Assembly (NCBI RefSeq): GCF_901827175.1
Contig: NZ_LR594662.1
Location: 4,774,001-4,838,000 of the forward strand
Source of the DNA: Variovorax sp. RA8
Lineage (GTDB): Bacteria; Pseudomonadota; Gammaproteobacteria; Burkholderiales; Burkholderiaceae_C
Direction of reading: 5' to 3'
Length of the DNA: 64,000 nt
Positions 7,833 through 19,003 of the stretch are shown here, in pieces (within the stretch, counting starts at the first letter, position 1; the number at the start of each line of letters is the position of its first letter). The notes under the pieces were generated by a model that worked only from the letters and a program-made list of their open reading frames with translations, did not search any database and had not been told where the DNA came from. Both the position numbers and the translations under genes were made by a program.

Positions 7833-8492
7833 TCAACGATTGGCGCGGGTACCGACCACTTCGATTTCCACGCGGCGGTTCTTGGCGCGACCTTCGCGGG
7901 TGCGGTTGTCGGCGACAGGTTGCTTCTCGCCCTTGCCTTCGGTGTAGACGCGGTTGCGTTCGATGCCCTTCGAGACCAGGTAGGCCTTGACGGCTTCAGC
8001 GCGACGAACCGACAGGCGCTGGTTGTAGGCGTCGGTACCGATCGAGTCGGTATGACCCACGGCGATGATGACTTCGAGGTTCACGTCGCGGATCTTCGAA
8101 ACCAGGTCGTCCAGCTTGGCGCGGCCTTCGGGCTTGAGCACGGACTTGTCGAAATCGAAGAAGGCATCGGCAGCGAAGGTGACCTTCGAGGCGGCAACAG
8201 CGGGAGCAGCCGGAGCAGCCGGAGCTGGCGGAGCAGCCGGAGTCACGGCAGCGGGGGGCGGCGGCGGAACCAAGGCGCCGTCGCAGCCAGCGGCAGCGGT
8301 TGCAGGCGTCCAGTTCGCATCGCGCCAGCAGAGTTCGTTCGTGCCGTTCTTCCAGACCAATTCGCCAGTGCCGTTTTGCCAGTTGTCGATCACGGGCCCA
8401 CCGTTCGCGGCGGTGACACGGGTCTGCGCGCCGGCGGCAGTGGCGAGCGCAGCGACTGCAAACATCATCGCCACTTTATTCAGTTTCTTCAT
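7833..8492 (-). CDS. ompA: OmpA-family peptidoglycan-associated outer-membrane protein
   Basis: A 219-residue protein with a signal peptide (cleavage after AGA, residue 22), a Cys-containing middle region, a Pro/Ala linker (about 77-100) and a C-terminal OmpA domain (about 105-215). The domain has 'FDFDKSVLKPEG', 'VGHTDSIGTDAYNQRLSVRR' (peptidoglycan-binding Asp and Arg) and the closing NRRVEIEV. It has no room for the N-terminal eight-stranded barrel of enteric OmpA. This short form is common in Comamonadaceae and anchors the outer membrane to the cell wall. AGGAG lies six bases before ATG. It is divergent from gyrA and has its own terminator. Confidence 0.9.
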   Translation of the reverse strand: MKKLNKVAMMFAVAALATAAGAQTRVTAANGGPVIDNWQNGTGELVWKNGTNELCWRDANWTPATAAAGCDGALVPPPPPAAVTPAAPPAPAAPAAPAVAASKVTFAADAFFDFDKSVLKPEGRAKLDDLVSKIRDVNLEVIIAVGHTDSIGTDAYNQRLSVRRAEAVKAYLVSKGIERNRVYTEGKGEKQPVADNRTREGRAKNRRVEIEVVGTRANR

Positions 8493-8717
8493 GGTTCTCC
8501 TCTTGGGGAAAAAGCCGCAGCCGCGCTGCGAATCAAGGACGCTTTAAGTGACCACCACCCAAAACGTTGAGGCGATTGTGCCATGGGATCTTTGGCAAAC
8601 CGCCCGGCAGGCGCCCCTGAACCGTAGGACGAAGGCGGAATCCCGGGCTTGTGTTGCGGCGGTGCGACACCCTGCACGGCGTAAAATTTCCGGTTCCTTG
8701 CCGTCAGCCCGCTGCCA

Positions 8718-11366
8718 ATGACCTCGTTCGCCAAAGAAACTTTGCCCATCAGCCTCGAAGAGGAAATGCGCCGCAGCTATCTCGATTACGCCATGAGCGT
8801 GATCGTGGGACGCGCCCTCCCCGATGCGCGCGACGGCCTCAAGCCGGTGCATCGGCGCGTGTTGTACGCGATGCACGAGCTCAACAACGACTGGAACCGT
8901 CCATACAAGAAGTCGGCGCGTATCGTCGGCGATGTCATCGGCAAGTACCACCCGCACGGCGACCAGTCGGTCTACGACACCATCGTGCGGCTGGCTCAGG
9001 ACTTCTCGATGCGCCACATGCTGGTCGATGGCCAGGGCAATTTCGGATCCGTCGACGGCGACAACGCGGCCGCGATGCGCTACACGGAAATTCGGCTCGC
9101 GAAGATTGCGCATGAAATGCTGGCCGACATCGACAAGGAAACCGTCGATTTCGGTCCGAATTACGATGGCAGCGAGAAAGAACCGCTGGTATTGCCAAGC
9201 AAACTGCCGAATTTGCTGGTCAACGGTTCGGGTGGCATTGCCGTCGGGATGGCAACCAACATCCCTCCTCACAACCTGAACGAAGTCGTCGATGGTTGCC
9301 TGCACCTTCTGCGCCACCCGGACGCCAGCATCGACGACCTGATGGAAATCATCCCGGCGCCGGATTTCCCGACCGCCGGGATCATCTACGGCGTCAACGG
9401 AATCAAGGACGGCTACCGTACGGGTCGCGGCAAGGTGGTGATGCGCGCCAGGTGCCACTTCGAGGACATTGACCGCGGCCAACGGCAGGCGATCATCGTC
9501 GACGAGCTGCCCTACCAGGTCAACAAGAAGACGCTGCAGGAGCGCATGGCCGAGCTGGTGCACGAGAAGAAGATCGAAGGCATCAGCCATATCCAGGACG
9601 AGTCCGATAAGTCGGGCATGCGGCTGGTCATCGAGCTCAAGCGCGGCGAGGTGCCCGAGGTCGTGCTGAACAACCTCTACAAGCAGACCCAGCTGCAGGA
9701 CACCTTCGGCATCAACATGGTTGCGCTGGTAGATGGTCAGCCGAAGCTGTGCAACCTGAAGGACCTGATCGAGGTCTTCCTGCAGCACCGCCGCGAAGTG
9801 GTGACGCGCCGCACGGTCTTCAACCTGCGCAAGGCGCGCGAGCGCGGCCACGTGCTCGAAGGCCTGGCGGTCGCGCTGGCCAATATCGACGAGTTCATCG
9901 CCATCATCCGCAACGCGCCAACGCCGCCAGTCGCCAAGGCAGAGCTGATGACGCGCCGCTGGGACAGCAAGCTGGTGCGCGAGATGCTTACCCGCGCGCG
10001 CGCTGACGGCGGAATCGTCAATGCCGACGACTATCGCCCGGACGGGCTGGAGCGCGACTACGGCATGAGCTCGGACGGTCTGTATCGTCTTTCGGACACG
10101 CAGGCCCAGGAAATCCTGCAGATGCGTCTGCAGCGCCTGACCGGCCTGGAGCAGGACAAGATCGTGGCCGAGTACAAGGAAGTGATGGCCGAGATCGACG
10201 ATCTGCTGGACATCCTGGCCAAGCCCGAGCGCGTCTCGACCATCATCGGCGATGAGCTCGCCACCCTCAAGCAGGAGTTCGGCCAGGCCAAGCTGGGCGC
10301 GCGCCGCAGCCAGGTCGAGCACAGCGCCTTCGACCTGTCCACCGAGGACCTGATTACGCCGACCGACATGGTCGTCACCCTCTCCCACGCCGGCTATATC
10401 AAGAGCCAGCCGCTGGGCGAGTACCGGGCGCAGAAGCGCGGCGGACGCGGCAAGCAGGCCACTGCCACCAAGGAAGACGACTGGATCGACCAGCTCTTCA
10501 TCGCCAACACGCACGACTACATCCTTTGCTTCTCCAACCGCGGCCGGCTGTACTGGCTCAAGGTGTGGGAGGCACCGGCGGGCTCGCGCGGTTCGCGCGG
10601 CCGGCCCATCGTCAACATGTTCCCTCTGCAGGAAGGCGAGAAGATCAACGTCGTGCTGCCGCTCACGGGCGAGAAGCGCACCTTCCCGGCCAACCAGTAC
10701 GTCTTCATGGCGACTTCCATGGGCACGGTCAAGAAGACCGCGCTCGACGAGTTCAGCAATCCGCGCAAGGCCGGCATCATCGCGGTCGACCTGGACCCGG
10801 GCGACTACCTCATCGGCGCCGCACTGACCGACGGCGCGCACGACGTCATGCTGTTCTCCGACGGCGGCAAGGCTGTGCGCTTCGACGAGAACGACGTGCG
10901 TCCGATGGGCCGCAATGCGCGCGGCGTGCGCGGCATGACGCTGGAGGACGGCCAGGGCGTGATCGCCATGCTGGTGGCCGAGGACGAGGAACAGAGCGTG
11001 CTCACCGCTACGGAAAATGGTTACGGAAAACGCACAAGCATTACCGAGTACACGCGTCACGGCCGCGGAACCAAAGGCATGATTGCCATTCAACAAAGTG
11101 AGCGCAACGGAAAGGTCGTGGCTGCCACCCTGGTGCATGCCGACGATGAAATCATGCTCATCACCGACAAGGGCGTGCTCGTGCGCACCCGAGTCTCCGA
11201 AATCCGCGAACTCGGCCGCGCGACGCAAGGTGTCACGCTGATCGGGCTCGACGAAGGCGCCAAGCTCAGCGGCCTGCAGCGCATCGTCGAGAACGACGCG
11301 AATGCGGAAAACGACAACGGCGCCGACGACGCTACTTCAACATCTTCAACGGAGAACCCTCAGTGA
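8718..11366 (+). CDS. gyrA: DNA gyrase subunit A
   Basis: An 882-residue type IIA topoisomerase subunit that cuts and rejoins DNA to introduce negative supercoils with GyrB. The catalytic Tyr is Y122 in AAMRYTEIR. The C-terminal wrapping domain has the GyrA box QKRGGRGK near residue 573, so this is gyrase rather than topoisomerase IV. In the quinolone-resistance-determining region the sequence is [10 protein letters not shown]. Numbering matches E. coli exactly, so position 83 is Gln, 84 is Ser and D87 is kept. The TGA stop overlaps the GTG start of the next gene (GTGA). Confidence 0.98.
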   Translation: MTSFAKETLPISLEEEMRRSYLDYAMSVIVGRALPDARDGLKPVHRRVLYAMHELNNDWNRPYKKSARIVGDVIGKYHPHGDQSVYDTIVRLAQDFSMRHMLVDGQGNFGSVDGDNAAAMRYTEIRLAKIAHEMLADIDKETVDFGPNYDGSEKEPLVLPSKLPNLLVNGSGGIAVGMATNIPPHNLNEVVDGCLHLLRHPDASIDDLMEIIPAPDFPTAGIIYGVNGIKDGYRTGRGKVVMRARCHFEDIDRGQRQAIIVDELPYQVNKKTLQERMAELVHEKKIEGISHIQDESDKSGMRLVIELKRGEVPEVVLNNLYKQTQLQDTFGINMVALVDGQPKLCNLKDLIEVFLQHRREVVTRRTVFNLRKARERGHVLEGLAVALANIDEFIAIIRNAPTPPVAKAELMTRRWDSKLVREMLTRARADGGIVNADDYRPDGLERDYGMSSDGLYRLSDTQAQEILQMRLQRLTGLEQDKIVAEYKEVMAEIDDLLDILAKPERVSTIIGDELATLKQEFGQAKLGARRSQVEHSAFDLSTEDLITPTDMVVTLSHAGYIKSQPLGEYRAQKRGGRGKQATATKEDDWIDQLFIANTHDYILCFSNRGRLYWLKVWEAPAGSRGSRGRPIVNMFPLQEGEKINVVLPLTGEKRTFPANQYVFMATSMGTVKKTALDEFSNPRKAGIIAVDLDPGDYLIGAALTDGAHDVMLFSDGGKAVRFDENDVRPMGRNARGVRGMTLEDGQGVIAMLVAEDEEQSVLTATENGYGKRTSITEYTRHGRGTKGMIAIQQSERNGKVVAATLVHADDEIMLITDKGVLVRTRVSEIRELGRATQGVTLIGLDEGAKLSGLQRIVENDANAENDNGADDATSTSSTENPQ

Positions 11367-11938
11367 AAAATTTCAAGTTCGCGCTCCTCGCGATCGCGAT
11401 CGCCGGCAGCTCCATGGCCATGGCCCAGGACAAGCCGGCAATGGTCAAGCAGTTCCTCGACCTGCAGCGCCCCGGCATCGAGGCGCTCGCACGCGGACTG
11501 GTCGAGCAGTCGAGCGCTCCCATCGCGCAGGCCGGCTCGCAATACCTGCAGACGCAGGTCCCCGCCGAGAAGCGCGAGGCCGCCGCCAAGGCTGCCGACG
11601 CCGAGCTCAAGAAGTACTTCGACGAAGCCTACCCCATCGTGCGCGACAAGGCCGTGGCGCTCGCGCCGGACGCGCTAGGCCCGATCCTGCGCGACAACTT
11701 CAGCGAAGAAGAACTGCGCCAGCTGCTGGCCTGGATCAACTCGCCCCTGAGCAAGAAGTACCAGGAACTCAACCCCAAGATGCAGACCGCGCTGACGGAA
11801 AAGCTGGTGGCCGAGACCCGCTCCAGCATCGAGCCGAAAATGCGCACGCTCGACGCCAATGTCGCCAAGGCCCTGGGGGCGCCGACGGAAGGTGCATCGC
11901 CGGCCAAGTCAGCGCCCAAGGCGCCCGCCAAGAAGTGA
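11363..11938 (+). CDS. DUF2059 family exported protein
   Basis: A 191-residue protein with a signal peptide (cleavage near residue 21, AMA-QD), a helical DUF2059-like middle ('[28 protein letters not shown]') and a Lys/Ala/Pro-rich tail. The function of DUF2059 proteins is not established; they are probably periplasmic. The GTG start overlaps the gyrA stop, with GGAGAA upstream, and the stop overlaps the serC GTG in the same GTGA manner. It is therefore translationally locked between two core genes. Confidence 0.85.
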   Translation: MKNFKFALLAIAIAGSSMAMAQDKPAMVKQFLDLQRPGIEALARGLVEQSSAPIAQAGSQYLQTQVPAEKREAAAKAADAELKKYFDEAYPIVRDKAVALAPDALGPILRDNFSEEELRQLLAWINSPLSKKYQELNPKMQTALTEKLVAETRSSIEPKMRTLDANVAKALGAPTEGASPAKSAPKAPAKK

Positions 11939-13053
11939 CGCCAAGCGCGGGTCGCCCGTACAACTTCTCCGCCGGTCCGGCCGCGATGCCGGAGGCAGTG
12001 CTGCAACGCGCCGCCGCCGAGATGCTGGACTGGCATGGCAGCGGCATGAGCGTGATGGAGATGAGCCATCGCGGCAAGGAGTTCGGCGCAATCTGCGCTC
12101 AGACCGAAGCCGACCTGCGCACGCTGCTCGCGGTGCCCGAGCAGTTCCACATCCTCTTCATGCAGGGCGGCGGCCTGGGCGAGAACGCGATCGTCCCCAT
12201 GAACCTGTCGCGCGGCGGAAGCGTCGACTTCGTGATCACCGGCAGTTGGAGCGCCAAGTCGCAGAAGGAAGCGCAGCGCTATTGCCAGTCGCGCATTGCG
12301 GCCTCGAACGCCGACAGCCAGCACACACGGCTGCCCGCGGCTGCGAGCTGGCAGCTCTCGGGCGATGCTTCCTACGTGCACCTCTGCTCGAACGAGACCA
12401 TCCACGGCGTCGAATTCCAGGAGTTGCCTGATCTGGCCGCGCTGGGCAGCAAGTCCCCACTGGTCATCGACTTCTCCTCGCACGTGGCTTCGCGCCCCGT
12501 CGACTGGGGCCGCGTCGGCCTGGCTTTCGGCGGCGCTCAGAAAAATCTCGGCCCGGCTGGCCTCACGCTGGTGATCGTGCGCGACGACCTGCTGGGCCAC
12601 GCGCTCGAGATCTGCCCCAGCGCCTTCAACTACCGGATCGTCGCGGACAACGGGTCCATGTACAACACCCCGCCGACCTGGGCCATCTACGTTGCGGGAC
12701 TCACCTTCCAGTGGCTGCGGCAGCAGACTGAGGGCGCGCTGACCGGCGTCGCGGCGATGGAGCAACGCAACATCGCCAAGGCACGGCTGCTCTACGACTT
12801 CATCGATGCGTCGCCGTTCTACGAAAACCGGGTCGCGCCCGACTGCCGCTCGCGCATGAACGTCCCCTTCTTCCTCAAGGACGAGAGCCGCAACGAGGCT
12901 TTCCTGGCGGGCGCGCGCGAGGCCGGCCTGCTGCAGCTCAAGGGCCACAAGTCGGTCGGCGGCATGCGGGCCAGCATCTACAACGCGATGCCGCTCGAAG
13001 GCGTGCAGGCGCTGGTGGGCTACATGCGAGAATTCGAGCAGTCGCACGCGTAG
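11935..13053 (+). CDS. serC: Phosphoserine aminotransferase
   Basis: A 372-residue class V aminotransferase that converts 3-phosphohydroxypyruvate to phosphoserine with glutamate; it also acts in pyridoxal phosphate synthesis. The N-terminus [17 protein letters not shown] is the family signature, and the PLP lysine is K203 in [11 protein letters not shown]. The start is GTG, overlapping the preceding stop (GTGA); no ATG precedes the conserved N-terminus in this frame. The next gene, pheA, begins 20 bases after the stop. E. coli SerC has 362 residues. Confidence 0.95.
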   Translation: MTPSAGRPYNFSAGPAAMPEAVLQRAAAEMLDWHGSGMSVMEMSHRGKEFGAICAQTEADLRTLLAVPEQFHILFMQGGGLGENAIVPMNLSRGGSVDFVITGSWSAKSQKEAQRYCQSRIAASNADSQHTRLPAAASWQLSGDASYVHLCSNETIHGVEFQELPDLAALGSKSPLVIDFSSHVASRPVDWGRVGLAFGGAQKNLGPAGLTLVIVRDDLLGHALEICPSAFNYRIVADNGSMYNTPPTWAIYVAGLTFQWLRQQTEGALTGVAAMEQRNIAKARLLYDFIDASPFYENRVAPDCRSRMNVPFFLKDESRNEAFLAGAREAGLLQLKGHKSVGGMRASIYNAMPLEGVQALVGYMREFEQSHA

Positions 13054-13073
13054 AGATGCGTGCGACCTGACCG

Positions 13074-14189
13074 ATGACCGCCTCCACGCCCTCCCCCGCC
13101 TCCGACCCTTCCGCCAGCCTCGCCGACCTCCGGGTGCAGATCGATTCGCTCGACCGGCAACTGCTCGACCTCCTCAACCGCCGCGCCCACGTGGCCGAGC
13201 AGGTGGGTGAGGTCAAGAAGCGCGAAGGCACGCCCTACTTCCGACCCGACCGCGTCGCGCAGGTGATCGAGAAGATGCAGCAGAGCAACCAGGGCCCGCT
13301 CAAGGCGCTGCACGTGGCTGCCATCTGGCGCGAGATCATGTCGGCCTGCCTGGCGCTCGAGTCGCCGCAGCGCGTCGCCGTGCTTGGACCCGAGGGCACC
13401 TTCTGCGAGCAAGCGGCCATCGAGTACTTCGGCGGCGCCGCCGACCTGATCTACTGCGCCAGCTTCGACGAGGTTTTCCACGCCACGGCGGCTGGTAGCG
13501 CGCAATACGGCGTGGTCGGCGTCGAGAACACCACCGAAGGCGTGGTCACGCGCTCACTCGACCTGTTCCTGCACTCCCCGACCCACGTGGTCGGCGAGGT
13601 CAGCCTGCTGGTGCGTCACCACCTGCTGCGCACGGTCAATTCGCTGGAGGGTATCGAGGCGGTCCTGGCCCACCCGCAGGCGCTTGCGCAGTGCCAGACC
13701 TGGCTGTCCAAGCACCTGCCGCATGCAGAGCGGCGCGCCGTCTCCAGCAATGCCGAGGGCGCCCGGCTCGCGGCCGGCAACCCGGCCTGGGCCGGCTTGG
13801 CCAGCGAACGGGCCGCCACGCGCTTCGGGCTGCACATCGTGTCGCATGCGATCCAGGACGACTCGTACAACCGCACCCGTTTCGCCATCATCTGCCTGCC
13901 GCAGACCCTGGCCATGCCGCCGGCCTCGAGCAAGGACTGCACCAGCCTGGTGGTCTCCGTGCCGAACCGGCCGGGCGCCGTCCACGACCTGCTGGTCCCC
14001 CTCAAGCTCAACGATGTTTCGATGACCCGCTTCGAGTCGCGCCCCGCGCGCACCGGCCAGTGGGAGTACTACTTCTACATCGACCTCGACGGCCATCCTT
14101 CGCAGCCCAACGTGGCCGCCGCCCTCGCCGAACTGCGCAAGCTCTGCGCGTTCTACAAGGTCATCGGGGCCTACCCCGTCACCGCCTGA
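13074..14189 (+). CDS. pheA: Bifunctional chorismate mutase / prephenate dehydratase (P-protein)
   Basis: A 371-residue phenylalanine-pathway enzyme. The N-terminal chorismate mutase domain (about 17-100, 'LADLRVQIDSLDRQLLDLLNRR') is followed by the prephenate dehydratase domain (about 102-285) with GPEGTFCEQAA and NRTRF. A C-terminal ACT domain (about 290-371) has the phenylalanine-binding ESRP motif, which suggests feedback inhibition by phenylalanine. It lies between serC and tyrA in the aromatic/serine supraoperon. The hisC gene found between pheA and tyrA in Pseudomonas is absent here. Confidence 0.97.
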   Translation: MTASTPSPASDPSASLADLRVQIDSLDRQLLDLLNRRAHVAEQVGEVKKREGTPYFRPDRVAQVIEKMQQSNQGPLKALHVAAIWREIMSACLALESPQRVAVLGPEGTFCEQAAIEYFGGAADLIYCASFDEVFHATAAGSAQYGVVGVENTTEGVVTRSLDLFLHSPTHVVGEVSLLVRHHLLRTVNSLEGIEAVLAHPQALAQCQTWLSKHLPHAERRAVSSNAEGARLAAGNPAWAGLASERAATRFGLHIVSHAIQDDSYNRTRFAIICLPQTLAMPPASSKDCTSLVVSVPNRPGAVHDLLVPLKLNDVSMTRFESRPARTGQWEYYFYIDLDGHPSQPNVAAALAELRKLCAFYKVIGAYPVTA

Positions 14190-14199
14190 GGTCGCCGCC

Positions 14200-15078
14200 A
14201 TGTTCGAACAGCTCGGCTTGATCGGCTGCGGCCTGATGGGCGGCTCCTTCGCGCTGGCGCTCAAGCGCGCCAAGCTGGTGAAGCGCGTGGTCGGCTACAG
14301 CAAGTCGCCATCGACCACGGAGCGGGCCCGGCAGCTGGGCGTGATCGACGTCGCGGCGCCCTCCGCACTGCTTGCGGTGTCTGGCGCCGACCTGGTGCTG
14401 ATCGCGGTGCCGGTGGGCGCCTCTGAAGCCACCTTCAAGGCGATCCGCCACGGCATATCCGAGCAGATGCTCGTGATGGACGTGGGCTCGACCAAGGGCG
14501 ACGTGATCGAGGCTGCGCGACGCGGGCTGCATGATCAGTTCGCCAGCTTCGTTCCCGCGCATCCGATCGCCGGCAGGGAGGTCGCCGGTGTCGAGCACGC
14601 CGATGCGAGCCTCTACGCCGGACGCCAGGTGGTCCTGACGCCCGTCAAGGCCACGCTGCGTTCCAACGTGCAGCGCGCAACGCAGGTCTGGTCCGGAATC
14701 GGTGCCAAGGTCTTGACCATGACACCGGAGGCGCACGACAAGGCTTTCGCGGCCGTCAGCCACCTCCCCCACCTGCTCGCCTTCGCCTTCACCAACGCAA
14801 TCACGGCCCAGCCTGAGGGGCAGCGCTTCCTCGAGCTGGCCGGCCCGGGCTTTCGCGACTTCACGCGCATCGCAGCCGGCGACCCGGCCCTGTGGCGCGA
14901 CGTCCTGATGGCCAATCGCGAGCAGGTACTGCAGCAGTCGCAGGCCTTTCTCGCGTCCCTCTCGCAGCTCGAAGCCCTGGTGCGCGCCGGCGATGCGCAG
15001 GCGCTCGAGGACGCCATCGCTGCAGCGAGCGCCGCCCGCGCACGATGGCAGCCGGGCGCCGGCGTGTCGCCGGACTGA
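14200..15078 (+). CDS. tyrA: Prephenate dehydrogenase
   Basis: A 292-residue NAD(P)-dependent enzyme of tyrosine synthesis. The nucleotide-binding GCGLMGGS lies at residues about 9-16, and '[12 protein letters not shown]' and '[11 protein letters not shown]' are TyrA signatures; the His of HPIAG is catalytic. There is no chorismate mutase or ACT domain, so it is the monofunctional cyclohexadienyl-dehydrogenase type and may also accept arogenate. It starts 10 bases after pheA, and the stop is two bases before the aroA-cmk start. Confidence 0.95.
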   Translation: MFEQLGLIGCGLMGGSFALALKRAKLVKRVVGYSKSPSTTERARQLGVIDVAAPSALLAVSGADLVLIAVPVGASEATFKAIRHGISEQMLVMDVGSTKGDVIEAARRGLHDQFASFVPAHPIAGREVAGVEHADASLYAGRQVVLTPVKATLRSNVQRATQVWSGIGAKVLTMTPEAHDKAFAAVSHLPHLLAFAFTNAITAQPEGQRFLELAGPGFRDFTRIAAGDPALWRDVLMANREQVLQQSQAFLASLSQLEALVRAGDAQALEDAIAAASAARARWQPGAGVSPD

Positions 15079-15080
15079 CC

Positions 15081-17108
15081 ATGTTCTCCACGCCCTTCCT
15101 CGACCTCCCACCACTCGCGGGTGCCGGCGGCACCGTGCGCCTTCCAGGTTCAAAGAGCATTTCCAACCGGGTACTGCTGCTGGCGGCGCTTGCCGGTGGC
15201 ACGACCACCGTGCACGACCTGCTGGACTCGGACGACACGCGGGTGATGCTCGATGCCCTCGCTGCGCTCGGCTGCCGCATCGACCGCGCAGGCGCCGCAC
15301 TACGCATCGAGGGTCTCGACGGCCGGCTGCGCACCTCCGGCGCCAAGCTCTTCCTGGGCAATGCCGGGACCGCGATGCGGCCGCTGACAGCGGCGCTGTC
15401 GCTGCTCGGGGGCGAGTTCGAGCTGTCGGGCGTGCCGCGCATGCACGAGCGGCCGATCGGCGATCTGATCGACGCGCTCGTGCAGCTCGGCTGCCGCATC
15501 GACTACCTCGGCAACCCCGGCTATCCGCCGCTGGCCATCCATCCGGTGCCGATCGATACGCTCCAGTTGGATGCGCCGATCCGGGTGCGCGGCGATGTCT
15601 CCAGCCAGTTCCTGACCGCCCTGCTGCTGGCGCTGCCGCTGGCCGCGGGGTCTGCCCCACCCGGGAACGGTCCGGCCGCGGGGCGCGACATCACGATCGA
15701 GGTGATCGGCGAACTGATCTCCAAGCCCTACATCGAGATCACGCTCAACCTGCTGTCACGCTTCGGCATCGACGTCCGGCGCGAAGGCTGGGAACGCTTC
15801 GTCATCCCGGCCGGCAGCCGCTACCGCTCGCCCGGAGACATCCACGTCGAAGCCGATGCGTCCTCGGCCAGCTACTTCATCGCGCTTGGCGCGATCGCCA
15901 AGGGTGAAGGCATCCGCATCGAGGGGGTGGGCGCGGACTCGATCCAGGGCGACATCCGCTTCGTCGAGGCGGCGCGGCAGATGGGCGCCCGGATCGACAG
16001 CGGCCCCAACTGGCTGGCGATCTCGCGCGGAGCCTGGCCGCTCAAGGCAATCGAGCTCGACGCCAATCACATCCCCGACGCCGCGATGACCCTGGCTGTC
16101 ATGGCGCTGTACGCCGACGGCCCCTGCCTGCTGCGCAACATCGCGAGCTGGCGCGTCAAGGAGACCGACCGCATCGATGCCATGGCCCGGGAACTGCGCA
16201 AGCTGGGGGCCGTCGTCGAGGACGGCCCCGACTTCCTGCGCGTGCATCCTCTCCGCGCGGCCGATTGGCGTGCCGCGAGCATCCGCACCTACGACGACCA
16301 CCGGGTGGCAATGTGCTTCTCGCTGGCAGCCTTCAATCCGTCCGGGCTGCCCGTGCGCATCCTCGAGCCGCATTGCGTCGCCAAGACCTTTCCCGACTAC
16401 TTCGAGACCCTCTTCTCGGTGGCCGAGGCGGCCGAAGTGCCGGTGATCTGCATCGACGGCCCCACCGCCTCGGGCAAGGGGACGCTGGCCGTGGCCGTGG
16501 CATACCAGCTGGGCTACCACTATCTCGATTCGGGCACGCTCTACCGCGTCACCGGCCTCGCGATGCGCCGCAGCGGCCTCGAGGCGGACGCCACCCACGA
16601 AGCACGGATCGCCGAACTCGCGCGCACCCTGCCCCTGCGCTTCGCCGACGGCAAGGTCCTGTTGGCCGACGAGGACGTCAGCGACGCCATCCGTACCGAG
16701 GCGGCCGGCATGGACGCCTCCCGCGTCTCCGCGCTGCCGGTCGTGCGACAGGCGTTGCTGTCGCTGCAGAAGAGCTTCCGCCGCCTGCCCGGTCTCGTGG
16801 CCGACGGCCGTGACATGGGCACGGTCGTCTTTCCCGATGCCGCCCTCAAGGTCTACCTGACCGCCAGTGCCGCCCAGCGCGCGGAGAGGCGGCATAAGCA
16901 ATTGATTTCAAAGGGTATTTCGACTACACTCGCCGGTCTTCGCGCCGATCTGGAAGCGCGCGACCTTCGGGACTCCTCCCGCAGCGTCGCCCCTTTGAAG
17001 CCGGCGCCTGATGCCCGCCTCCTGGACAACTCCACTCTCTCGGTCGAGCAATCGGTCGAGCAAGTGCTGTCCTGGTGGCAGGAAGTACAGCCCTTCGGGT
17101 CCTCCTGA
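15081..17108 (+). CDS. aroA-cmk: Fused EPSP synthase / cytidylate kinase
   Basis: One uninterrupted 675-codon frame encodes two enzymes. Residues 1 to about 448 are 5-enolpyruvylshikimate-3-phosphate synthase, with [18 protein letters not shown] (class I, glyphosate-sensitive type) and RVKETDRI. Residues from about 453 are cytidylate kinase, with P-loop GPTASGKGT, 'YLDSGTLYR' and '[13 protein letters not shown]'. The link is short ('[10 protein letters not shown]') with no internal stop. In most bacteria aroA and cmk are adjacent separate genes; fused versions are known in Comamonadaceae. The ATG two bases after tyrA begins the conserved EPSPS N-terminus. The shikimate and CTP/dCTP pathways are thus made in one polypeptide. 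Confidence 0.95.
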   Translation: MFSTPFLDLPPLAGAGGTVRLPGSKSISNRVLLLAALAGGTTTVHDLLDSDDTRVMLDALAALGCRIDRAGAALRIEGLDGRLRTSGAKLFLGNAGTAMRPLTAALSLLGGEFELSGVPRMHERPIGDLIDALVQLGCRIDYLGNPGYPPLAIHPVPIDTLQLDAPIRVRGDVSSQFLTALLLALPLAAGSAPPGNGPAAGRDITIEVIGELISKPYIEITLNLLSRFGIDVRREGWERFVIPAGSRYRSPGDIHVEADASSASYFIALGAIAKGEGIRIEGVGADSIQGDIRFVEAARQMGARIDSGPNWLAISRGAWPLKAIELDANHIPDAAMTLAVMALYADGPCLLRNIASWRVKETDRIDAMARELRKLGAVVEDGPDFLRVHPLRAADWRAASIRTYDDHRVAMCFSLAAFNPSGLPVRILEPHCVAKTFPDYFETLFSVAEAAEVPVICIDGPTASGKGTLAVAVAYQLGYHYLDSGTLYRVTGLAMRRSGLEADATHEARIAELARTLPLRFADGKVLLADEDVSDAIRTEAAGMDASRVSALPVVRQALLSLQKSFRRLPGLVADGRDMGTVVFPDAALKVYLTASAAQRAERRHKQLISKGISTTLAGLRADLEARDLRDSSRSVAPLKPAPDARLLDNSTLSVEQSVEQVLSWWQEVQPFGSS

Positions 17109-17265
17109 AGAGCGTTTCGGTCCAGCAGGTCCCCGCCGCGCGACAGCGCACCGGCCTGCTGGTTGTTCAACTCAACCCGGGCACCAAGCCCACAACCGCC
17201 GTCTCCAGACCCAGCCAGGCGCAATGGTGCGACTGCAAACCCTGCGTGACGGAAGGAAATGACAC

Positions 17266-18954
17266 ATGTCTGAATCTTTTGCCGACCTGTTCGAAGAATC
17301 CCTGAAGCGTTCCGAAATGCGCAGCGGCGAGGTCATCACCGCCGAAGTCGTGCGCGTCGAGCACAACCACGTCGTGGTCAACGCCGGCCTCAAGTCCGAG
17401 GCCTACGTGCCGATCGAGGAGTTCAAGAACGACAAGGGCGAACTCGAAGTCCAGGCCGGCGATTTCGTCTCCGTGGCCATCGGCAGCGTCGAGAACGGCT
17501 ACGGCGACACCATCCTCTCCCGCGACACCGCCAAGCGCCTGGCCTCGTGGCTGGCGCTCGAGAAGGCGCTCGAATCCGGCGACTTCGTCACCGGCACGAC
17601 GAGCGGCAAGGTCAAGGGCGGCCTGACCGTCCTGGTCAACGGCATCCGCGCCTTCCTGCCGGGCTCGCTGATCGACACCCGTCCGATCAAGGACCTGACC
17701 CCGTACGAGAACAAGACCCTCGAATTCAAGGTCATCAAGCTCGACCGCAAGCGCAACAACGTGGTGCTCTCGCGCCGCGCAGTGGTCGAGGCCAGCATGG
17801 GCGAAGAGCGCGCCAAGCTGATGGAGACCCTGAAGGAAGGCGCAGTCGTGCGCGGTGTGGTCAAGAACATCACCGAATACGGTGCGTTCGTCGACCTCGG
17901 CGGCATCGACGGCCTGCTGCACATCACCGACATGGCCTGGCGCCGCGTCCGCCACCCGAGCGAGGTGGTGCAGGCCGGCCAGGAAATCACGGCCAAGATC
18001 CTCAAGTTCGACACCGAGAAGAACCGCGTCTCGCTGGGCCTCAAGCAGATGGGCGACGACCCGTGGATGGGCGTCTCGCGCCGCTACCCGCAGGGCACGC
18101 GCCTGTTCGGCAAGGTCACCAACATCGCCGACTACGGCGCCTTCGTCGAGCTCGAGCCCGGCATCGAGGGCCTGGTGCACGTCTCCGAGATGGACTGGAC
18201 CAACAAGAACATCGCCCCCAACAAGATCGTCTCCCTGGGGGACGAAGTCGAAGTCATGGTCCTCGAGATCGACGAAGACAAGCGCCGCATCAGCCTGGGC
18301 ATGAAGCAGTGCAAGGCCAATCCGTGGCAGGAATTCGCGCAGAACACCAAGCGCGGCGACCGCGTCAAGGGTCCGATCAAGTCGATCACCGACTTCGGCG
18401 TGTTCGTGGGCCTGGCTGCCGGTATCGACGGCCTGGTGCACCTGTCCGACCTCTCTTGGAACGAGCCCGGCGAAACCGCCGTGCGCAACTACAAGAAGGG
18501 CCAGGAAGTCGAAGCGATCGTGCTGGCCGTCGACGTCGACCGCGAGCGCATCAGCCTGGGCATCAAGCAGCTCGACAGCGACCCCTTCACCACCTTCACT
18601 ACGGTGAATGACAAGGGCCAGATCGTGACCGGCAAGGTCAAGACCGTCGACCCGCGCGGCGCCGAAATCGACCTGGGCGACGACATCATCGGCTACCTGC
18701 GCGCCAGCGAGATCTCCCGCGACCGCGTGGAAGATGCCCGCAACGTGCTCAAGGAAGGCGACGAGGTCACGGCCGTGGTGGTCAATGTGGATCGCAAGAC
18801 CCGCAACATCCAGCTGTCGATCAAGCAGAAGGACCTGGCCGACGAGCAAGGCGCGATGGCCAACCTGAGCCAGCAGTCGGCACGCGAGAACGCAGGCACG
18901 ACCAGCCTGGGCGCCCTGCTGCGCGCCAAGCTCGACAGCAACAACGAAAAGTAA
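17266..18954 (+). CDS. rpsA: 30S ribosomal protein S1
   Basis: A 562-residue protein with six S1 (OB-fold) RNA-binding repeats starting at about residues 20, 105, 190, 275, 362 and 449, seen as recurring 'G.V..I..FG.FV.L..GI.GLVH.S' units. S1 binds mRNA leaders and brings them to the 30S subunit. GGAAGG precedes ATG. It lies 157 bases after aroA-cmk, a gap large enough for its own promoter and leader, although I could not define one. ihfB follows, as in E. coli. Confidence 0.97.
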   Translation: MSESFADLFEESLKRSEMRSGEVITAEVVRVEHNHVVVNAGLKSEAYVPIEEFKNDKGELEVQAGDFVSVAIGSVENGYGDTILSRDTAKRLASWLALEKALESGDFVTGTTSGKVKGGLTVLVNGIRAFLPGSLIDTRPIKDLTPYENKTLEFKVIKLDRKRNNVVLSRRAVVEASMGEERAKLMETLKEGAVVRGVVKNITEYGAFVDLGGIDGLLHITDMAWRRVRHPSEVVQAGQEITAKILKFDTEKNRVSLGLKQMGDDPWMGVSRRYPQGTRLFGKVTNIADYGAFVELEPGIEGLVHVSEMDWTNKNIAPNKIVSLGDEVEVMVLEIDEDKRRISLGMKQCKANPWQEFAQNTKRGDRVKGPIKSITDFGVFVGLAAGIDGLVHLSDLSWNEPGETAVRNYKKGQEVEAIVLAVDVDRERISLGIKQLDSDPFTTFTTVNDKGQIVTGKVKTVDPRGAEIDLGDDIIGYLRASEISRDRVEDARNVLKEGDEVTAVVVNVDRKTRNIQLSIKQKDLADEQGAMANLSQQSARENAGTTSLGALLRAKLDSNNEK

Positions 18955-18964
18955 ACAGACGAGA

Positions 18965-18990
18965 ACACGGTGAGCTCTGGCTCACCGTGT
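18965..18990 (+). terminator. Hairpin between rpsA and ihfB
   Basis: A perfect 11-bp stem (ACACGGTGAGC/GCTCACCGTGT) with a TCTG loop begins 10 bases after the rpsA stop and ends 13 bases before ihfB. The following run (ACTTCTGTGGTTT) is poor in T, so it is more likely a partial terminator, an mRNA-stabilising or a processing hairpin than a strong terminator. Confidence 0.5.
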
Positions 18991-19003
18991 ACTTCTGTGG
19001 TTT

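Noticed and set aside
8640..8717. gyrA promoter with TAAAAT at 8681
   Set aside because: A plausible -10 is present, but no -35 lies at an acceptable distance, so it is not listed as a feature.
8544..11228. 894-residue open frame antisense to gyrA
   Set aside because: High-GC genes leave long antisense frames. The gyrA reading has catalytic Tyr and GyrA box, and the antisense has no domain.
16441..17108. Separate cmk gene after aroA
   Set aside because: No stop codon or new start with ribosome site separates the domains, so it was annotated as a fusion.
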